In this document: positions 51,964 to 60,568 of the stretch, in pieces
How positions within the stretch are numbered: the stretch's first letter is position 1
Layout of the letters: every line of letters starts with the position of its first letter
Source of the DNA: Streptomyces silvae
GTDB lineage: Bacteria; Actinomycetota; Actinomycetes; Streptomycetales; Streptomycetaceae
DNA length: 64,000 bases
Reading direction: 5' to 3'
NCBI RefSeq assembly: GCF_016745505.1
Contig: NZ_JAERUC010000099.1
Span: forward strand, 1 to 64,000
Translations under genes and position numbers: made by a program
Notes under the pieces: generated by a model
What the model was told of the DNA's origin: nothing
What the model saw: only the letters and a program-made list of their open reading frames with translations
The model's database searches: none

Positions 51964-52745
51964 GCTCCCTCTCCCTCGCCGTACGCGACTCGTCCACGAT
52001 GCTGCGGCGCAATCTGCTGCATGCCCGGCGCTACCCGTCCATGACCCTGAACCTGCTGCTCACCCCGGTGATGCTGCTGCTGCTCTTCGTCTACATCTTC
52101 GGCGACACCATGAGCGCGGGCATCGGCGGCGGGGACCGCTCCGCCTACATCGCCTACCTCGTCCCCGGCATCCTGCTGATGACCATCGGCTCCACCATGG
52201 TCGGCACCGCGGTGTCCGTCTCGGGCGACATGACCGAGGGCATCATGGCCCGCTTCCGCACCATGGCCATCCACCGCGGTTCGGTGCTCTTCGGACATGT
52301 CGCGGGGAGCGTCCTCCAGGCGGTCATCAGCGTCGTACTCGTGGGCGCCGTGGGTGTCGCCATGGGGTTCCGCTCCACCGACGCGACCGCCCTGGAGTGG
52401 ATCGCGGCCTTCGGGCTGCTGGCGCTGGTCGCCCTGGCGTTCACCTGGATCGCGGTCGGGATGGGCATGGCCAGCCCCAACGCCGAGGCGGCCAGCAACA
52501 ACGCCCTGCCGCTGATCCTCCTGCCGCTGATCTCCAGCGCGTTCACCCCGATCGACTCGATGCCCGGCTGGTTCCAGCCGATCGCCGAGTACCAGCCCTT
52601 CACCCCCGCCATCGAAACGCTGCGCGGACTCCTCCTCGGCACCGGGATCGGCAACAGCGGGTGGATCACCATCGCCTGGTGCCTGGGTCTCACCGTCCTC
52701 GGCCACCGCTGGTCGAAGGCCCAGTTCGACCGCGACCCGAGGTGA
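51960..52745 (+). CDS. ABC transporter permease, DrrB type
   Basis: ABC-2 type membrane protein of 261 aa with six helices. The family region AFTPIDSMPGWFQPIAEYQPFTPAIETLR is present in its usual place near the C-terminus. It is translationally coupled to the ATPase and completes the exporter. It is convergent with a glutaredoxin-like gene, 13 nt away. Confidence 0.93.
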   Translation: MSSLSLAVRDSSTMLRRNLLHARRYPSMTLNLLLTPVMLLLLFVYIFGDTMSAGIGGGDRSAYIAYLVPGILLMTIGSTMVGTAVSVSGDMTEGIMARFRTMAIHRGSVLFGHVAGSVLQAVISVVLVGAVGVAMGFRSTDATALEWIAAFGLLALVALAFTWIAVGMGMASPNAEAASNNALPLILLPLISSAFTPIDSMPGWFQPIAEYQPFTPAIETLRGLLLGTGIGNSGWITIAWCLGLTVLGHRWSKAQFDRDPR

Positions 52746-52758
52746 CCCGGGCCGCCCT

Positions 52759-53205
52759 TCAGCTCCTGGAGGAGCCGAGCTGTTCACGCACCCACGCATG
52801 ACCAGGATTGACGTGCGGCCGGCCGTCCACGAAGACGGTCGGCACCGTCTCGTTCCCGCCGTTGACCTCGCGCACCACCGCCGCCCCGGCCGGGTCACGC
52901 CAGATGTCGACCCAGTACAGCCGGCGGGCGCTGCGGCCCAGCCGGATACGCAGCCGTATGCAGAACTTGCACCCCGGCCGCCAGTAGACGACCGGCCGCC
53001 CGTCGGCCGCGCTGCGGCTCCGGGCCTCCAGCGCACCGATGGACCGCGGGAAGATCAAGGGCGAGTTCACGCCCGCGAGCAGCACGAACACCAGCAGGAA
53101 GGCCACGGCCCGGCCGGGACTCCCCTGCGCGAGCTGCCCGGCCGCGACGACCGCACCGCAGAACACCAGCAGGGACGGCAGTATCCACGCGCGCATCATG
53201 GTCAC
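52759..53205 (-). CDS. Membrane-anchored glutaredoxin/mycoredoxin-like protein
   Basis: Protein of 148 aa. Two N-terminal helices (about 6-24 and 32-50) precede a glutaredoxin fold with CxxC as GCKFC and a cis-Pro motif TVPTVFVDG. In actinobacteria similar domains act as mycoredoxins that reduce mycothiol mixed disulfides. Membrane attachment would place it at the inner face of the membrane. ATG at 53205 or 53196 both fit. Confidence 0.82.
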   Translation of the reverse strand: MTMMRAWILPSLLVFCGAVVAAGQLAQGSPGRAVAFLLVFVLLAGVNSPLIFPRSIGALEARSRSAADGRPVVYWRPGCKFCIRLRIRLGRSARRLYWVDIWRDPAGAAVVREVNGGNETVPTVFVDGRPHVNPGHAWVREQLGSSRS

Positions 53206-53244
53206 GCAGGCTACCCGGAGACCGCCCGCTCAAGAACGCCTCGC

Positions 53245-54381
53245 TCAGGGGCTCTTGACGATCACACGCTCCGCAGCGGGTATCCCCTTGGCCCACCAGT
53301 GCCCGTAGCGCCCGTAGACCTCCGGATCACGGCCGGCGAGCAGCGTGGACAGCTTCTCCGCCTCCTCGGTCAGCCCCTGCCACGCCGCCTTCCCGAGCTC
53401 GTGGAAGGCGGTCAGTTCGAGCCCGCCCCCGGCCGGGCGCCACACCCCGGCGACCCGCCCGTCCACGAGCAGGCAGGGCAGCACATCACCGTTGCGGCGG
53501 ACGACCAGCGGCCGGTACTCCTCCGGCACGACCCGCCCGGCCCCGGCATGGGACAGCAGCGTGCTGTCCCACATCGGCAGAAGCCGGGGCGGAGCCGGGG
53601 TGTCCTCAGGGGGCACGGTGGCGTCCGCCAGGTCGTACAGGACGGCACGGCCGGGGCCCGCCACCCGCACCACCGGGCCGTCGAGCTCGCTCAGCGCCTG
53701 GGTGATCGGCGGGCGGTCCAGCATGGTGAACCGGGCGAAGTCCTGCGCCGACGCCGGCCCGAACGCCCCGAGATAGGCGAGCAGCAGCCGCCGCACCCCG
53801 GCAGCCGCCTCCTCCCGCCGAACGGCCGTGGGCGCGGCGAGATAGCTGTTGCGCTGCGCGAAGGACCACGGTCCACCGGCCGGCGCGTGGTGCACGGGCG
53901 CGTACGTGCGCAGCGCCCACCACACCCGGCGCGCGTGCTCCCCGAACCGCCCCGCGAGCTCGCTCTCGACCTCGGCGCCGGTACGCGGCCGCTTCAGGAA
54001 CCCGGCGAGCTCCGGGAGCAGCGCGTCCGCTTGGGCGTCCGTCAGCCCGGTCGCGGTGAAGCGGCGGTCGTACAGCCGCGACGACCGCAACCGGGCCACC
54101 ATGGCCGCGTGGTACGGCGCGTAGTCCTCGGCATGGACGGCGTGCAGGGTGATCCGCATGAGGGACGCCTTCACGACCCGGCGCTCCGCGAACGCCGCGT
54201 CGAGATCCTCGGGCACGAAGTCCCGCACCCGGTTCCACAGCGCCAGGTACGGCGACGCCGGTGACTGCGCCTGAAGAGCACAGACCCGGCGCACCGCCTC
54301 CGCCACATCGAGACGCCGGCGCTCCAGCAGGAGCTGACGGTCCAGAGTGGCCAGGAGGAGCCGTCGGTCGGTGAGAGTCAT
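53245..54381 (-). CDS. Winged-helix DNA-binding domain protein (HTH_42)
   Basis: Protein of 378 aa of the HTH_42/DUF1006 family. Features are the N-terminal VCALQAQSPASPYLALWNRV, the central LFDRRFTATG-type segment, and the C-terminal GRDPEVYGRYGHWWAKG. Some family members (AlkX, YcaQ) are interstrand-crosslink DNA glycosylases, so DNA repair is possible; others are of unknown role. It stands alone. Confidence 0.82.
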   Translation of the reverse strand: MTLTDRRLLLATLDRQLLLERRRLDVAEAVRRVCALQAQSPASPYLALWNRVRDFVPEDLDAAFAERRVVKASLMRITLHAVHAEDYAPYHAAMVARLRSSRLYDRRFTATGLTDAQADALLPELAGFLKRPRTGAEVESELAGRFGEHARRVWWALRTYAPVHHAPAGGPWSFAQRNSYLAAPTAVRREEAAAGVRRLLLAYLGAFGPASAQDFARFTMLDRPPITQALSELDGPVVRVAGPGRAVLYDLADATVPPEDTPAPPRLLPMWDSTLLSHAGAGRVVPEEYRPLVVRRNGDVLPCLLVDGRVAGVWRPAGGGLELTAFHELGKAAWQGLTEEAEKLSTLLAGRDPEVYGRYGHWWAKGIPAAERVIVKSP

Positions 54382-54487
54382 GGCCCGGGATTATGCCCGC
54401 GGCGGCCGTGGCGGGCATCCCCGTTCCCCGGACGTCTGAGTACGAGCGCTCATGTGCGGCCCTGCTCCGCCGCGTTGACTCGTACGC

Positions 54488-54838
54488 ATGCCGGAAGACC
54501 TCCAGAACCCCCGCACTCCGCACGCCTGGGCCGGGCCGCTGATCTCCACGCTCGTGACCCTGCCCGCGGCGGCGCTCGCGCTGTTCTTCGGCGGGCTGTC
54601 CCCCATGGCGTGCGACTCCTGCAACGGCGCACAGGCTGACGGCTTCACCGACTCCTTCAACGCGGCGTGGGCCGTCCTCTGCACCGGTCTCGTGCTCTCC
54701 CTCGTCGTCCTCGTGGCCGGCTGGGCCCTGCCCTGGCGCCGACGGCACGCCGCCGCCCGGGTGCTCCTCTGCGTGGCCGCGCCCACCGTCGTCTGCGTCG
54801 CCGTCGTGGCGTTCACCGCTCTCGTCGACTGGCCCTGA
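54488..54838 (+). CDS. Small hypothetical membrane protein
   Basis: Protein of 116 aa with three predicted transmembrane helices (about 15-36, 52-75 and 88-110). A loop holds MACDSCNG, a CxxC pair on the presumed outer side. No family is recognised. It shows normal Streptomyces codon bias. Confidence 0.65.
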   Translation: MPEDLQNPRTPHAWAGPLISTLVTLPAAALALFFGGLSPMACDSCNGAQADGFTDSFNAAWAVLCTGLVLSLVVLVAGWALPWRRRHAAARVLLCVAAPTVVCVAVVAFTALVDWP

Positions 54839-54916
54839 CCCCCCGGGCACCCCGGCGGCCCTCCGGTGTCCGATCCGTCCAAGACGGCGGCCCGGGAGCC
54901 GGTTAACTTCGGTGCC

Positions 54917-55327
54917 ATGACCACCTCCGGAACCAGCACCGTCCACGTCACCGTCCACATCGACCGCCCCGCCGACGCGGTCTACGCCTACGCCTCGGAC
55001 CCGGCCCACCTGCCCGCGTGGGCGGCGGGGCTGAGCGCGTCGATCGAGGAGAGCGGCGACGGGCGGTGGATCGCCGACTCCCCCATGGGGCGGGTCGTGG
55101 TCGACTTCGCGCCCAGGAACGACTTCGGCGTGCTCGACCACCACGTCACCCTCCCGACGGGCGAGACCGTCCACAACCCGGTACGGGTGATCGCCGACGG
55201 CACCGGCTGCGAGGTCGTGTTCACCCTGCGCCGCAGGCCGGGCATGAGCGCCGAGGAGTTCCGGCGCGACGCGGACGCGGTGGCCGCCGACCTCGCCACG
55301 CTCAAGCAGCTCACGGAACGGGCCTGA
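54917..55327 (+). CDS. SRPBCC family protein
   Basis: START/Bet v1-like protein of 136 aa. It opens with the family strand VHVTVHIDRPADAVYAYASDPAHLPAWAAGL and ends with a long C-terminal helix. Such proteins bind hydrophobic ligands or act in stress. The ATG at 54917 is chosen because the fold begins there. It stands upstream of the YciI/ECF42 pair but has its own spacing. Confidence 0.85.
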   Translation: MTTSGTSTVHVTVHIDRPADAVYAYASDPAHLPAWAAGLSASIEESGDGRWIADSPMGRVVVDFAPRNDFGVLDHHVTLPTGETVHNPVRVIADGTGCEVVFTLRRRPGMSAEEFRRDADAVAADLATLKQLTERA

Positions 55328-55444
55328 CGCCCCGGCCCGATCGCCCGCGTGCCACGGCGTGGGCCCGGACGCCCCGGGGACGGCTCGCCTACGCTCCTCC
55401 ACGAAAGCCGAATCCAGGAAAGCCGAAAAAACATCGGCCGCCGA

Positions 55445-55471
55445 TGTCGAGAACCGGTGACCCGCTCCGTC
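55445..55471 (+). promoter_or_regulatory. Candidate ECF42 promoter upstream of YciI gene
   Basis: TGTCGA (55445-55450), 17-nt spacer, CGTC (55468-55471). It agrees with the reported ECF42 target motif (TGTCGA and CGA/TC). It lies 50 nt before the YciI start codon. Confidence 0.55.
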
Positions 55472-55520
55472 CCCGTAGTGAACGCGACCACGACGGGTCG
55501 CACCGGCGAGGAGGAACACG

Positions 55521-55928
55521 ATGGCGAAGTACCTGCTGCTGAAGCACTACCGAGGCGCCCCGGCGGCGGTCAACGACGTCCCCATGGACCGGTGGACGCC
55601 GGAGGAGATCTCGGCCCACATGAAGTACATGAACGACTTCGCGGCCCGGCTGGAGAAGACGGGCGAGTTCGTCGACGGCCAGGCGCTCGCCCCCGAGGGA
55701 GAGTGGGTCCGTTACGACGGCGAGGGGCGCCCGCCGGTCACCGACGGACCGTTCGCCGAGACCAAGGACCTGATCGCCGGCTGGATGATCATCGACGTCG
55801 ACACGAAGGAGCGCGCCGTGGCGCTGGCCGGGGAGCTGTCGGCCGCCCCCGGGGCGGGCGGTGAGCCGATCCACGAGTGGCTGGAAGTGCGCCCCTTCCT
55901 GACCGAGCCGCCCACCATCACGGAGTGA
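55521..55928 (+). CDS. YciI/DGPF-domain protein
   Basis: Protein of 135 aa with the diagnostic DGPF motif in VTDGPFAETKDLIAGWMI. In Streptomyces such genes accompany ECF42 sigma factors and are their direct targets. A GAGGAGGA ribosome site precedes the ATG. The stop overlaps the downstream sigma factor start by GTGA, so the two are coupled. The enzyme activity is unknown; YciI relatives carry a His/Asp pair. Confidence 0.92.
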   Translation: MAKYLLLKHYRGAPAAVNDVPMDRWTPEEISAHMKYMNDFAARLEKTGEFVDGQALAPEGEWVRYDGEGRPPVTDGPFAETKDLIAGWMIIDVDTKERAVALAGELSAAPGAGGEPIHEWLEVRPFLTEPPTITE

Positions 55929-57106
55929 CCACCCCACCGATGGACGAGGCCCTGCTCAGAAGCCTCACGCCCGGTGTACTCACCGTCCTCGTCCGCCGCG
56001 GAGCAGACTTCGCGGCGGCCGAGGACGCCGTACAGGACGCGCTCGTCGAGGCGCTCCGCGTCTGGCCGGACGGCCGGCCACGGGACGCCAGGGGCTGGCT
56101 GGTCACCGTGGCCTGGCGCAAGTTCCTCGACGCGACGCGCGCCGACACCGCGCGCCGCGGGCGTGAGGGCCGCGTCGAGGAGGAGCCCGCCCCCGGACCC
56201 GCGCCCGGCGTGGACGACACACTCCAGCTCTACTTCCTGTGCGCCCACCCGTCACTCACCCCGGCGTCGGCGGTCGCGCTCACCCTGCGCGCCGTCGGCG
56301 GGCTGACCACCCGCCAGATCGCGCAGGCCTATCTGGTGCCCGAGGCGACCATGGCGCAGCGCATCAGCCGGGCCAAGCGCACCGTCTCCGGCGTACGCCT
56401 GGACCGGCCCGGCGACGTCGCCACCGTGCTGCGCGTCCTCTACCTCGTCTTCAACGAGGGCTACTCCGGCGACGTCGACCTCGCCGCCGAGGCCATCCGG
56501 CTCACCCGGCAGCTCGCGGCCCGCATCGACCACCCCGAGGTGGCCGGGCTGCTCGCCCTCATGCTGCTCCACCACGCCCGGCGGGCGGCCCGTACGGCCT
56601 TCGACGGCAGCCTGGTGCCGCTCGCCGAGCAGGACCGCGGCCGGTGGGACACCGCGGCGATCGCCGAGGGCATCGGGATCCTTCAGGCGGCCCTCGCCCG
56701 CGACCGGCTCGGCGAGTTCCAGGCGCAGGCCGCCATCGCCGCCCTCCACGCCGACGCCCCCACCGCCGAGGAGACCGACTGGGTGCAGATCGTCGAGTGG
56801 TACGACGAACTGGTCCGCCTCACCGACAGCCCCGTCGTCCGCCTCAACCGCGCGGTGGCCGTCGGCCAGGCCGACGGACCGCAGGCCGGCCTGGCCGCCC
56901 TCGCGGACCTGGACGCCGCACTGCCCCGCCACACCGCCGTGGCGGCGTACCTCCACGAGCGCGCCGGAGACCTGACGAAGGCGGCACAGCTGTACGCCGA
57001 GGCGGCCCACAAGGCTCCCGACCTCGCCGAACGCGCCCACCTGACCCGCCAGGCCGCCCGGCTCAACGCCCGTCGGCACCCCCGCCACTCACCCCCCGAA
57101 GCGTGA
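55925..57106 (+). CDS. ECF42-type RNA polymerase sigma factor with TPR-like C-terminus
   Basis: Sigma factor of 393 aa. Region 2 lies at about 10-75 (AAEDAVQDALVEAL) and region 4 at about 100-160 (TTRQIAQAYLVPEATMAQRISRAKR). The C-terminal ~200 residues are a helical, TPR-like domain (LYLVFNEGYSGD ... LNRAVAVGQADGP) required for activity in ECF42 members. It is coupled to the DGPF gene. No anti-sigma gene is present, as expected. GTG at 55925 or ATG at 55940. Its 3' end overlaps the convergent gene by 18 nt. Confidence 0.92.
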   Translation: MTTPPMDEALLRSLTPGVLTVLVRRGADFAAAEDAVQDALVEALRVWPDGRPRDARGWLVTVAWRKFLDATRADTARRGREGRVEEEPAPGPAPGVDDTLQLYFLCAHPSLTPASAVALTLRAVGGLTTRQIAQAYLVPEATMAQRISRAKRTVSGVRLDRPGDVATVLRVLYLVFNEGYSGDVDLAAEAIRLTRQLAARIDHPEVAGLLALMLLHHARRAARTAFDGSLVPLAEQDRGRWDTAAIAEGIGILQAALARDRLGEFQAQAAIAALHADAPTAEETDWVQIVEWYDELVRLTDSPVVRLNRAVAVGQADGPQAGLAALADLDAALPRHTAVAAYLHERAGDLTKAAQLYAEAAHKAPDLAERAHLTRQAARLNARRHPRHSPPEA

Positions 57107-58408
57107 ACTGGCCACCGGGCCCGACGACCGCAGCCCCGCCCGGTCGCCCCGGAGCCAGGTGCCCCGCACGGCCGCGACGAAGTCCGTGAGCTTCTCGACG
57201 GGGTCGGCGGGCGTCTCCCCGTCCCCTCCGTCCGGCGTCGGGTCGGCGCCCACGATGTCGGCGGCGATCTCCGCCTCCGGCCGCCCGTCGGCCTCCCCGC
57301 GCTCCGCTCCGCCGTCGTCACCGAGCCGAAGGATCTCCCCCCACGGGGCCACGACCGACTGGTGGAGCAGCGTGACGCTGTCGGCGGCGACGGCGGGCGG
57401 GTCGGTCCAGCAGCTCGCGTGCTCGTGCAGCACCTGGCCCGGCACACGGCGCAGGAGCTGCGCGATCACGTCGGGTCCCTCCTCGTGGCACGCGGTGTCG
57501 TCGAGGTCGTACGCGATGACGACGGTGTCCTCCCGTCCCTCCTCGAAGCGCAGCGCGGGCAGGCCCAGCACCTCGGCTGCCGCCAGGCCCAGGATCCTGC
57601 TCCCCCGGTCCGGCAGCAGGGACACCGAGCGCGGCCGCACCCCGGCGGCCGCCAGCACCGCCTGGAGCCGCAACAGGCCCTGCAGGCACTGGTCGTGGGA
57701 GTCCTGGAACCAGGCGTACCGGCCGGTCATCCCCGCGTCGTAACCGTGCGGGGACAGTGTGCCCAGCACGGTGCCGCCCATGACGTACTGCCAGCCACGC
57801 AGGTCCGAGTGGTCCAGCGGGCTCGCCGGCCCGGCGGACGCGGCACGCTCCAGGACACGGTTCTGCCGGTCCCGTGCGCCGAGCCAGACGTCGTCGGCAG
57901 GGGCGCCCAGACGTGCGTGGTGACGGCGGGCCAGTTCCAGGTCGCCCGCCAGGACGGCGTTGAAGACCAGGAGGTAGCGGTCGGGCCAGTCACCGAGGCC
58001 GTCCTCGTGGGCGAGCAGGGCCTCGACGGCATCGCGGTGCCGGCCCTCGCGCTCGTACGCGGAGACCAGTTCACGCAGCAGGCCGACGGAGTCCGGCGCC
58101 AGGCGCAGGGCCTCCCGCAGCGCCGGTATCGCCAGGTAGGACACACCGCGCTCGACGCACGCGTACCCGTAGTCGTACAGCGGGCGCACCCGGTCGGGGT
58201 GCGCCGCCAGTGCCGCGGCGGCCTTGCGCAGGTCGTCGAACCCGGCCGACTCCGCGGCCCGGCCCACCACCGCCGCCACCTCCCCCAGCGGCGCCGCGGG
58301 CGCACGCCTCAGCTCCAGGAGCGCACCGGGGACATCACCCCCGTCGAGGCGCTCCCAGGCCGCGGCCAGGTCGGGGGATCGGGGACGGCGATTCCTGCGC
58401 GAGAACAT
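57089..58408 (-). CDS. Tetratricopeptide-like hypothetical protein
   Basis: Protein of 439 aa, not assigned. Residues ~10-170 look like TPR-type helical repeats (ALREALRLAPDSVGLLRELVSAYEREGRHRDAVEALL). Residues ~190-350 include a YAWFQDSHDQC segment with Cys and His, and DLDD in VVIAYDLDDTACH. The Asp-rich tail is low complexity. The ATG at 58408 follows GAGG. No signal peptide. Its end overlaps the sigma factor gene by 18 nt. Confidence 0.72.
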   Translation of the reverse strand: MFSRRNRRPRSPDLAAAWERLDGGDVPGALLELRRAPAAPLGEVAAVVGRAAESAGFDDLRKAAAALAAHPDRVRPLYDYGYACVERGVSYLAIPALREALRLAPDSVGLLRELVSAYEREGRHRDAVEALLAHEDGLGDWPDRYLLVFNAVLAGDLELARRHHARLGAPADDVWLGARDRQNRVLERAASAGPASPLDHSDLRGWQYVMGGTVLGTLSPHGYDAGMTGRYAWFQDSHDQCLQGLLRLQAVLAAAGVRPRSVSLLPDRGSRILGLAAAEVLGLPALRFEEGREDTVVIAYDLDDTACHEEGPDVIAQLLRRVPGQVLHEHASCWTDPPAVAADSVTLLHQSVVAPWGEILRLGDDGGAERGEADGRPEAEIAADIVGADPTPDGGDGETPADPVEKLTDFVAAVRGTWLRGDRAGLRSSGPVASSRFGG

Positions 58409-58586
58409 GCGGGCGATCCTCGCCGCAACCGGGCGTGTCCTCAACCGAATTGATCTCCCCGCACGGTCTGTCCCCCACGCGAGCTACACGCAGGTGTCCA
58501 CCGTGAGGTGACGATCCGCGGGCGCCCGCTCCGTAGCGTTCGAGACGCCGCGGCACCCCGGTCGCGGAACCGTCGAAGGAGCGTTC

Positions 58587-59423
58587 ATGAGGTTCGTCCT
58601 GCAACTGTTGGCCGTGGTGGCGGTCTCCGCGATCGGCGGCCAGACCGTCGCAGCCGTGGAGGGCAGCCCCTGGCTCCAGCTCTTCCTGGGGCTCCTGACC
58701 GCCGTGCTCGCCGTACTCGTCTACGGATGGGTGGTGCGGAGAACCGAGCACCGCCCGTCCACCGAGGTGGCCCGCGAGGGCGCCGGGGCCGCGATCGGCC
58801 GGGGGCTGCTGATCGGCTTCGCGATGTTCGGCGCGGTCATCACGAACATCGCCGTCAACGCGCACTACGAGATCAACGGCCTGGGCTCGGTCAGCGGTGC
58901 CTTCGGGCTGCTCGGCTTCATGGCGGCCGCCGCCGTGACCGAGGAAGTCCTGTACCGCGGCGTCCTGTTCCGGATCATCGAGGAACGCACCGGCACCTGG
59001 ATCGCGCTGGCCCTGACCTCGGTGGTGTTCGGCGCCTCGCACCTGCTGAACCCCGACGCCTCCCTGTGGGGCGCCATCGCCATCGCGATCGAGGCCGGCG
59101 GCATGCTCGCCGCCGCCTACGCCGCGACCCGCAACCTGTGGGTCCCCATCGGCCTGCACTTCGGCTGGAACTTCGCGGCGGCCGGCATCTTCAGCACCGA
59201 GGTCTCCGGCAACGACACCCCGCCGGGGCTCCTGGACACCGCCACCTCCGGCCCGACCTGGGTCACCGGCGGCGCCTTCGGCCCCGAAGGGAGCGTCTAC
59301 ACCGTGCTGTTCGGCGTACTGATCACGCTCGGCTTCCTGTGGCTGGCCCACCGGCGCGGCAACCTCGTACCCCGCCGCAGCCGCGCCGAGCGGACCGCGG
59401 CCCCCACTACACTTCCCCGGTGA
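58587..59423 (+). CDS. CPBP family intramembrane glutamic endopeptidase
   Basis: Membrane protease of 278 aa, about eight helices. The CPBP/Abi catalytic motifs are EEVLYRGVLFR (EExxxR), FGASHLLNP and HFGWNFAA. Such enzymes cleave prenylated or other membrane proteins. The stop overlaps the histidine kinase start by GTGA, so protease, kinase and regulator form one operon. Confidence 0.9.
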   Translation: MRFVLQLLAVVAVSAIGGQTVAAVEGSPWLQLFLGLLTAVLAVLVYGWVVRRTEHRPSTEVAREGAGAAIGRGLLIGFAMFGAVITNIAVNAHYEINGLGSVSGAFGLLGFMAAAAVTEEVLYRGVLFRIIEERTGTWIALALTSVVFGASHLLNPDASLWGAIAIAIEAGGMLAAAYAATRNLWVPIGLHFGWNFAAAGIFSTEVSGNDTPPGLLDTATSGPTWVTGGAFGPEGSVYTVLFGVLITLGFLWLAHRRGNLVPRRSRAERTAAPTTLPR

Positions 59424-60568
59424 CCGGACTTCGGCGGATCCAGGACCTGTGGCGCCGCTCGGGCGCCCGGGTCTGGTACGTACCGCTCGCCCTGGGACTG
59501 TTCGGCGCCTCGCTGGTCTACCACAGCAACGGGACGGACGTCGGCGGCCTGCCCAACCGCCCCTTCGACGCCCTGGCCGTCGTGGCGATCGCCCTCCAGA
59601 GCCTCCCGCTCGCCGGACGCCGGCGGTGGCCGGTCCTCTGCTTCGCCCTGGTCTCGGCCGGCTTCGCACTCGACCAGCTCCGCGGCTACCACACGCTCGC
59701 GGGCATCGCCCTGCCCATCGGCCTGATCAGCGTGGCCGCCCAGCTGGAACACCACCGGCGCACCACCGCGATCGCCCTCACCGCCGCGTACGTCCCGCTG
59801 GCCGTCGCGCTCGACGCGATCGGCCCGGGCGAACCGCCCAGCGAGTACGTGATGTTCTACGTCGCGGTGGCCCTCGCCTGGGGCGTGGGAACCTGGCTCC
59901 GCACCACCCGCGCCGCGGAGGCCGAACGCCGCCGCCGCGTCGCCGAGGACACCCGCACCGCCGAGCGGGCCCGCATCGCCCGCGAACTCCACGACGTCGT
60001 CACCCACCATGTGACGGCGATGGTCGTACAGGCCGAGGCCGCCCGCTATCTGACCGCCGCACCCGACCGCCTCGACCAGAGCCTGACGGCCGTCACCGAC
60101 ACCGGCCGACGGGCCATCACCGACCTGCGGCACCTGCTCAACCTGCTCAACCCCGACCACGGCACCAAGGCCACCCCGCCGCCCGTCGGCAGGCTCCTCA
60201 CCCTCGTCGAACAGACCCGGCGGGCCGGACAGCCCGTGGAGTTCACCGAGGAGGGCACCCCCGCCGAATCCACCGGAAGCGCCGACCTCGTCGCCTACCG
60301 GGTGGTCCAGGAATCCCTGACGAACGCCCTCAAGTACGCTCACGGCAGCGCCACTTCGGTCCGCGTACGCCACTGCGACGAGGAGATCACCGTGGAGGTG
60401 AGCACGGACCGCACCGGCTCGAAGGTCCCGCTCACCGGCGGGAGCGGACGGGGCCTCGCCGGCCTCCGCGAGCGCGTCGACGTCCTGGGCGGCGACTTCC
60501 ACGCCGGCCGGCTGCCGGACGGCGGCTTCACCGTCCGGGTCCGCATACCTGCCAGGAGTCCTTCGTGA
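59420..60568 (+). CDS. NarL-type sensor histidine kinase
   Basis: HisKA_3 kinase of 382 aa. Five or so transmembrane helices cover residues 15-160 with little periplasmic sequence, so the signal is likely within the membrane. The phosphorylated His lies in ARIARELHDVVTHHVT. The ATP-binding N-box is QESLTNALKYAHG and the G-box GRGLAGLRERV. GTG at 59420 overlaps the protease gene, and its end overlaps the response regulator gene. Confidence 0.92.
   Translation: MTGLRRIQDLWRRSGARVWYVPLALGLFGASLVYHSNGTDVGGLPNRPFDALAVVAIALQSLPLAGRRRWPVLCFALVSAGFALDQLRGYHTLAGIALPIGLISVAAQLEHHRRTTAIALTAAYVPLAVALDAIGPGEPPSEYVMFYVAVALAWGVGTWLRTTRAAEAERRRRVAEDTRTAERARIARELHDVVTHHVTAMVVQAEAARYLTAAPDRLDQSLTAVTDTGRRAITDLRHLLNLLNPDHGTKATPPPVGRLLTLVEQTRRAGQPVEFTEEGTPAESTGSADLVAYRVVQESLTNALKYAHGSATSVRVRHCDEEITVEVSTDRTGSKVPLTGGSGRGLAGLRERVDVLGGDFHAGRLPDGGFTVRVRIPARSPS

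Noticed and set aside
55403..55427. Two direct copies of GAAAGCCGAA upstream of the YciI gene
   Set aside because: Ten-base copies 15 bp apart are too short to separate from chance, and the ECF42 motif explains the promoter better.
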